Shown here: positions 60,956-64,000 of the stretch, piece after piece
Layout of the letters: each line of letters starts with the position of its first letter
How positions within the stretch are numbered: position 1 is the stretch's first letter
DNA from: Bradyrhizobium sp. PSBB068
GTDB lineage: Bacteria > Pseudomonadota > Alphaproteobacteria > Rhizobiales > Xanthobacteraceae
Direction: 5' to 3'
DNA length: 64,000 bases
NCBI GenBank assembly: GCA_016839165.1
Contig: CP069300.1
Coordinates: 2,046,001-2,110,000, forward strand
The notes under the pieces: generated by a model
The model's database searches: none
What the model saw: only the letters and a program-made list of their open reading frames with translations
What the model was told of the DNA's origin: nothing
Made by a program: the position numbers and the translations under genes

Positions 60956-62662
60956 TCAGGTTCCGGTCCGCCGTAGGTCCTCTGCGGCGTCGCTGCGCAA
61001 ATTGCGGAAGAACTGCTCGACCTCGCGCGACAGCGTCTCGGCGGTCGCGGTCAAATCGTTCGATGCCGCGAGCACCGATTCTGCCGCCTTGCTGGTCTGG
61101 TCCATGTCGTCGCGGAGCGAGCCGACATTCGTCACCAGGGTCTCGTTGCCCTGGGCGGCCATCTGCGCATTGGCGGAGATTTCGCGCGTCGCCGCGTCCT
61201 GTTGGCCGATCGCGCTTGCGATATTGGCGGTGACGTTGTTGATCTCGCGCACCGCCTGGCCGATTTCGCGCACGGCGGCGACGGAGTTGCGGGTCGAGGC
61301 CTGGATCAGGCCGACATTCTCGCTGATCTCGGCGGTTGCCTTCGCGGTCTGTCCGGCGAGCGCCTTGACCTCGTGCGCAACGACCGCGAAGCCGCGGCCG
61401 GCATCGCCGGCGCGGGCGGCTTCGATGGTGGCGTTGAGCGCGAGCAAATTGGTCTGCTCGGCGATCGCCTGGATCAGGCTCAGCACGCCGTCGATGCGCT
61501 GGGTGGTGGCGGCAAGGCTCTCGATCTCGGTGATCGACCGGTCGGTGCGCGCACCGGCGTGATCGACCGCGCCGGACGACTGCTTGACCTGGCGACCGAT
61601 CTCCGCGACCGAGGCGGAGAGCTCTTCGGCCGCGCCCGCCACCGCGGAGACGTTGCTCAAGGCCTGTTCGGTCGCGCCTGCCGCCGCAACCGCCCGGCCA
61701 TTGGCGTCCGCCGCGACGGTCGCGATGGTCTGCGCGGTCTGCCGCATCGTCGCGGCGTTGTCGTGCACCGCGCGCAGCACCTCACCGATGGTGCCGCGGA
61801 ATGCGTCGACGAAGCTCTCGATGTGCCGGCCGCGTGCGTCGCGGGCCTCGGAATCCTGCAGGACTTGCGCGTTCAGGCTGCGATTGCGGTCCATCGCCTC
61901 CTGGAACACCTTGATGGCGCGCGCCAGGGCGCCGATCTCGTCGCCGCGTTCGGCGTGGGGCACCTCGACATGGTCGTCGCCCTCGGCGACGCGCTTGATG
62001 GTCGTTGTGATCTGCGACAGCGGCCGCGCCACCGAGCGGGCGATGATCAGCACGCCGAGCACCACCACGACCATGGCCGCCGCGCCGAGCCCGGTCAGCA
62101 GCAGTGCCAGCTCGCGGTTGGTGTCGGTCTGCCGTGCCAGCCTCTTGCTGCGCTCGGCATAGACTTTTGAGAGCGCCTCGAGGTCCTTGTTCAGCGCGCT
62201 GCGTACGTCGCGGTTGGCGTCGTTGTCGCCCCATTCGCGTCCGGCTGCGCCGCCGATCTCGATGCCGCGACGAACCAGCTCCTTGCGGAAATCGATGAAC
62301 TGCTCGATGCGCTTCTTGAAGACCGCGAACTCGGTGGCGTCGTCAGCCTGCACCAGGGTTTCCCAGTTCTTGACCACGCCGATGATGCGTTCGTTGAACG
62401 CCAGCAGTCCGTCGCTGTATTTCTTCACCGCCGCCGGATCGGTCGACATGTAGATGCCGCGGGATTCCATCACCACGGCATAGACCAGCGAATTGACCCG
62501 CTCGACATTGAGCGCGGCACGGCTCGCGAGGTCGACGGCGGCGGTCAACTCGGCATTGCGCCGCGCGTTGTAGTCGGACAGGAAAGTGATGGCCGCAGTC
62601 AGCGCCGCAATCAGCGCAAACGTCGAGTACAGCCTGGCAGCAAGCGAGAATCGGGATGCCAT
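60956..62662 (-). CDS. Methyl-accepting chemotaxis protein
   Basis: The receptor (568 aa from this start) has a first membrane span (about residues 8-28), a periplasmic four-helix bundle-like domain, a second span (LALLLTGLGAAAMVVVVLGV), a HAMP region (RSVARPLSQITTTIKRVAEG) and the signalling domain with the hairpin tip NLLALNATIEAARAGDAGRG. It feeds a CheA-CheW complex. No CheR-docking pentapeptide is visible at the C terminus. Starts at 62677 (MSRPPM) or 62716 (GTG) are possible; no good ribosome site decides between them. Confidence 0.9.
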   Translation of the reverse strand: MASRFSLAARLYSTFALIAALTAAITFLSDYNARRNAELTAAVDLASRAALNVERVNSLVYAVVMESRGIYMSTDPAAVKKYSDGLLAFNERIIGVVKNWETLVQADDATEFAVFKKRIEQFIDFRKELVRRGIEIGGAAGREWGDNDANRDVRSALNKDLEALSKVYAERSKRLARQTDTNRELALLLTGLGAAAMVVVVLGVLIIARSVARPLSQITTTIKRVAEGDDHVEVPHAERGDEIGALARAIKVFQEAMDRNRSLNAQVLQDSEARDARGRHIESFVDAFRGTIGEVLRAVHDNAATMRQTAQTIATVAADANGRAVAAAGATEQALSNVSAVAGAAEELSASVAEIGRQVKQSSGAVDHAGARTDRSITEIESLAATTQRIDGVLSLIQAIAEQTNLLALNATIEAARAGDAGRGFAVVAHEVKALAGQTAKATAEISENVGLIQASTRNSVAAVREIGQAVREINNVTANIASAIGQQDAATREISANAQMAAQGNETLVTNVGSLRDDMDQTSKAAESVLAASNDLTATAETLSREVEQFFRNLRSDAAEDLRRTGT

Positions 62663-63006
62663 TGGAGGCCGGGACATGGAGATGGAGGATGTGATGGGGG
62701 CGGGCACTGAGGGCACTCCAGGGGCCGGGGCGTACCTTCGGCCGATTAAAGCTTATGCAAAATCTTCATGGACAATCTCTTAACGCGCGGGCTTTGCGCG
62801 ATTGCAGTCGTTAAAATCCCTAAATGATCCCAATGTCTTATGCAGCCTCTTGAACCTGCCGGGTTCCCGCGACTGGCGGTTGTGTTGAATGACGCGCCGC
62901 CATCATCGTCATTCATCAACATCCAAGGTGCATCGGGCGAAGCCGATGGCACGACTTTCGCAAAGAGGTGCTAGGTTACGCCGCCCCAGCCCTACGCGAA
63001 TTTCCC
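62663..63006. other. Intergenic region between chemoreceptor and eutB
   Basis: These 344 bp hold the start regions of the two divergent genes. I see no gene, no class A-D repeat and no complete cobalamin riboswitch, even though EutB needs adenosylcobalamin. The stretch GCGCGGGCTTTGCGCG could form a small hairpin near 62784. Confidence 0.5.
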
Positions 63007-64000
63007 ATGCACTATCGTCACACCATCGACGCCACCAGCTACGCATTCGACGATCTGCGCATCCTGCTTGCCAGGGCCTCGCCGCCGCGCTCGGGCGACC
63101 GGCTGGCCGGCATCGCAGCCGACAGTGCCGCGGAGATGATCGCAGCGCGGCTTGCGCTCGCCGACGTCCCGCTCAAGCAATTCCTCGATGAGCCTGTCAT
63201 CCCCTACGAGGACGACGAGGTCACCCGCCTGATCCTCGACAGCCACGACGTCGCCGCCTTTTTGCCGGTGTCGTCGCTTACCGTCGGCGGCTTCCGCGAC
63301 TGGCTGCTGTCGGATGCCGCGACCGGTGAAGCGATCAGCAGGATTTCACGCGGCGTCACCCCGGAAATGGTTGCGGCGGTATCGAAGCTGATGCGCAACC
63401 AGGACCTGATCCTGGTCGCCAAGAAATGCGAGGTCACGACCCGCTTCCGCAACACGGTCGGCTTGCGCGGGCGAATGAGCACACGGCTGCAGCCCAACCA
63501 TCCCTTCGACGATGCCAAGGGCATCACCGCCTCGATCCTCGACGGACTGCTGCTCGGATCCGGCGATGCCTGCATCGGCATCAATCCGGCGAGCGACGAT
63601 CCGAATGTCATCGGCACCCTGCTGCGGTTGCTGGACGACGTTATCACCCGGCTCGGGATTCCGACGCAGGGATGCGTGCTGACCCATGTCACGACCACGC
63701 TCGGACTGATCGGGCAGGGGCTGCCGGTCGATCTCGTGTTCCAGTCGATCGCAGGGACCGAGGCGGCCAATCGCAGCTTCGGCGTCGACCTCTCGCTGCT
63801 GCGCGAGGCACGGGAAGCCGGGCTGTCGCTCCGGCGCGGCACGGTCGGCGACAATGTGATGTATTTCGAGACCGGGCAGGGCTCGGCCCTGTCGGCCAAC
63901 GCCCATCACCAGGTCGATCAGCAGACCTGCGAGGCGCGGGCCTATGCGGTGGCGCGCGCGTTCGATCCGCTGCTCGTCAACAGCGTGGTCGGTTTCATCG
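63007..64000 (+). CDS. eutB: Ethanolamine ammonia-lyase large subunit (cut by window end)
   Basis: The first 331 residues of a protein of about 455 are present. They match EutB in detail: NPVIPYEDDEVTRL-type segment (EPVIPYEDDEVTRLILDS), RGRMSTRLQPN, GLLLGSGDACIGINPASDD, IPTQGCVLTHVTT, FETGQGSALSANAHH, and LLVNSVVGFI at the window edge. The enzyme converts ethanolamine to acetaldehyde and ammonia with adenosylcobalamin. eutC should follow beyond the window. ATG at 63007; no strong ribosome site. Confidence 0.94.
   Translation, partial: MHYRHTIDATSYAFDDLRILLARASPPRSGDRLAGIAADSAAEMIAARLALADVPLKQFLDEPVIPYEDDEVTRLILDSHDVAAFLPVSSLTVGGFRDWLLSDAATGEAISRISRGVTPEMVAAVSKLMRNQDLILVAKKCEVTTRFRNTVGLRGRMSTRLQPNHPFDDAKGITASILDGLLLGSGDACIGINPASDDPNVIGTLLRLLDDVITRLGIPTQGCVLTHVTTTLGLIGQGLPVDLVFQSIAGTEAANRSFGVDLSLLREAREAGLSLRRGTVGDNVMYFETGQGSALSANAHHQVDQQTCEARAYAVARAFDPLLVNSVVGFI

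Noticed and set aside
62841..62880. Cobalamin riboswitch upstream of eutB
   Set aside because: AGCC...CCTGCC and CCCGCGACTGG resemble parts of the B12 box and the CCCGCMACTG core, but they are in the wrong order, and the rest of the aptamer is missing.

Overview
The window looks like chromosome of a Bradyrhizobium-type alphaproteobacterium. It has high GC, long GC-driven antisense open frames, many acyl-CoA and Liv-type ABC transporter genes, and a dispersed intergenic palindrome of about 120 bp (GTCGTCCCGGCG...CGCCGGGACGAC) typical of that group. This assignment rests on gene content and repeat style, not on a database search.

Layout. (1) 0.2-14.4 kb is a lipid/CoA-thioester catabolic region with GNAT, flavin reductase, two acyl-CoA dehydrogenases, VOC, two SDRs (one frameshifted), three crotonases, an APH-like kinase with a DUF6285 partner, and two acyl-CoA ligases. 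The kinase + DUF6285 + ACAD10/11-like dehydrogenase set resembles the levulinate (Lva) pathway, which removes a 4-hydroxyl by phosphorylation. (2) 14.4-15.9 kb is an IS4-family element inserted inside one palindromic repeat, with a clear target duplication; its transposase is frameshifted. (3) 16-23 kb holds PEP carboxylase, a Tat-exported SMP-30 lactonase-like protein, an SDR, and a thiolase-like/DUF35 pair. (4) 23-30 kb is a complete branched-chain-type ABC transporter with an amidase and a DUF2848 protein in the same operon. (5) 30-33 kb holds two 2OG-Fe(II) dioxygenases (one AlkB) and an MFS transporter. (6) 33-40 kb is a homoprotocatechuate meta-cleavage operon (hpaHFED, an FAH-family protein, a ThDP enzyme) divergent from its MarR regulator hpaR, with a strong operator-like palindrome between them. 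(7) 40-50 kb holds a GntR/FCD regulator with two winged helices, a second ABC transporter with a permease-ATPase fusion, and a three-enzyme acid-sugar-like pathway (Ldh-family dehydrogenase, HpcH/HpaI aldolase, GarD/UxaA dehydratase). (8) 50.5-57.2 kb is the transglutaminase-DUF2126 / ATP-grasp-alpha-E / transglutaminase cluster, whose biochemical role is poorly known. (9) 57.2-59.2 kb is an AT-richer insert holding an AlbA_2/GHKL-type regulator and a serine-class tRNA-like gene; it is bounded by a 102-bp duplication of the 3' end of the preceding transglutaminase gene. (10) 59.3-64 kb holds a membrane diguanylate cyclase, a chemoreceptor, and the start of ethanolamine ammonia-lyase large subunit, cut by the window end.

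Two genes carry single-base frameshifts in homopolymer runs (A8 at about 4020, G6 at about 14555). These could be true inactivation or sequence error.
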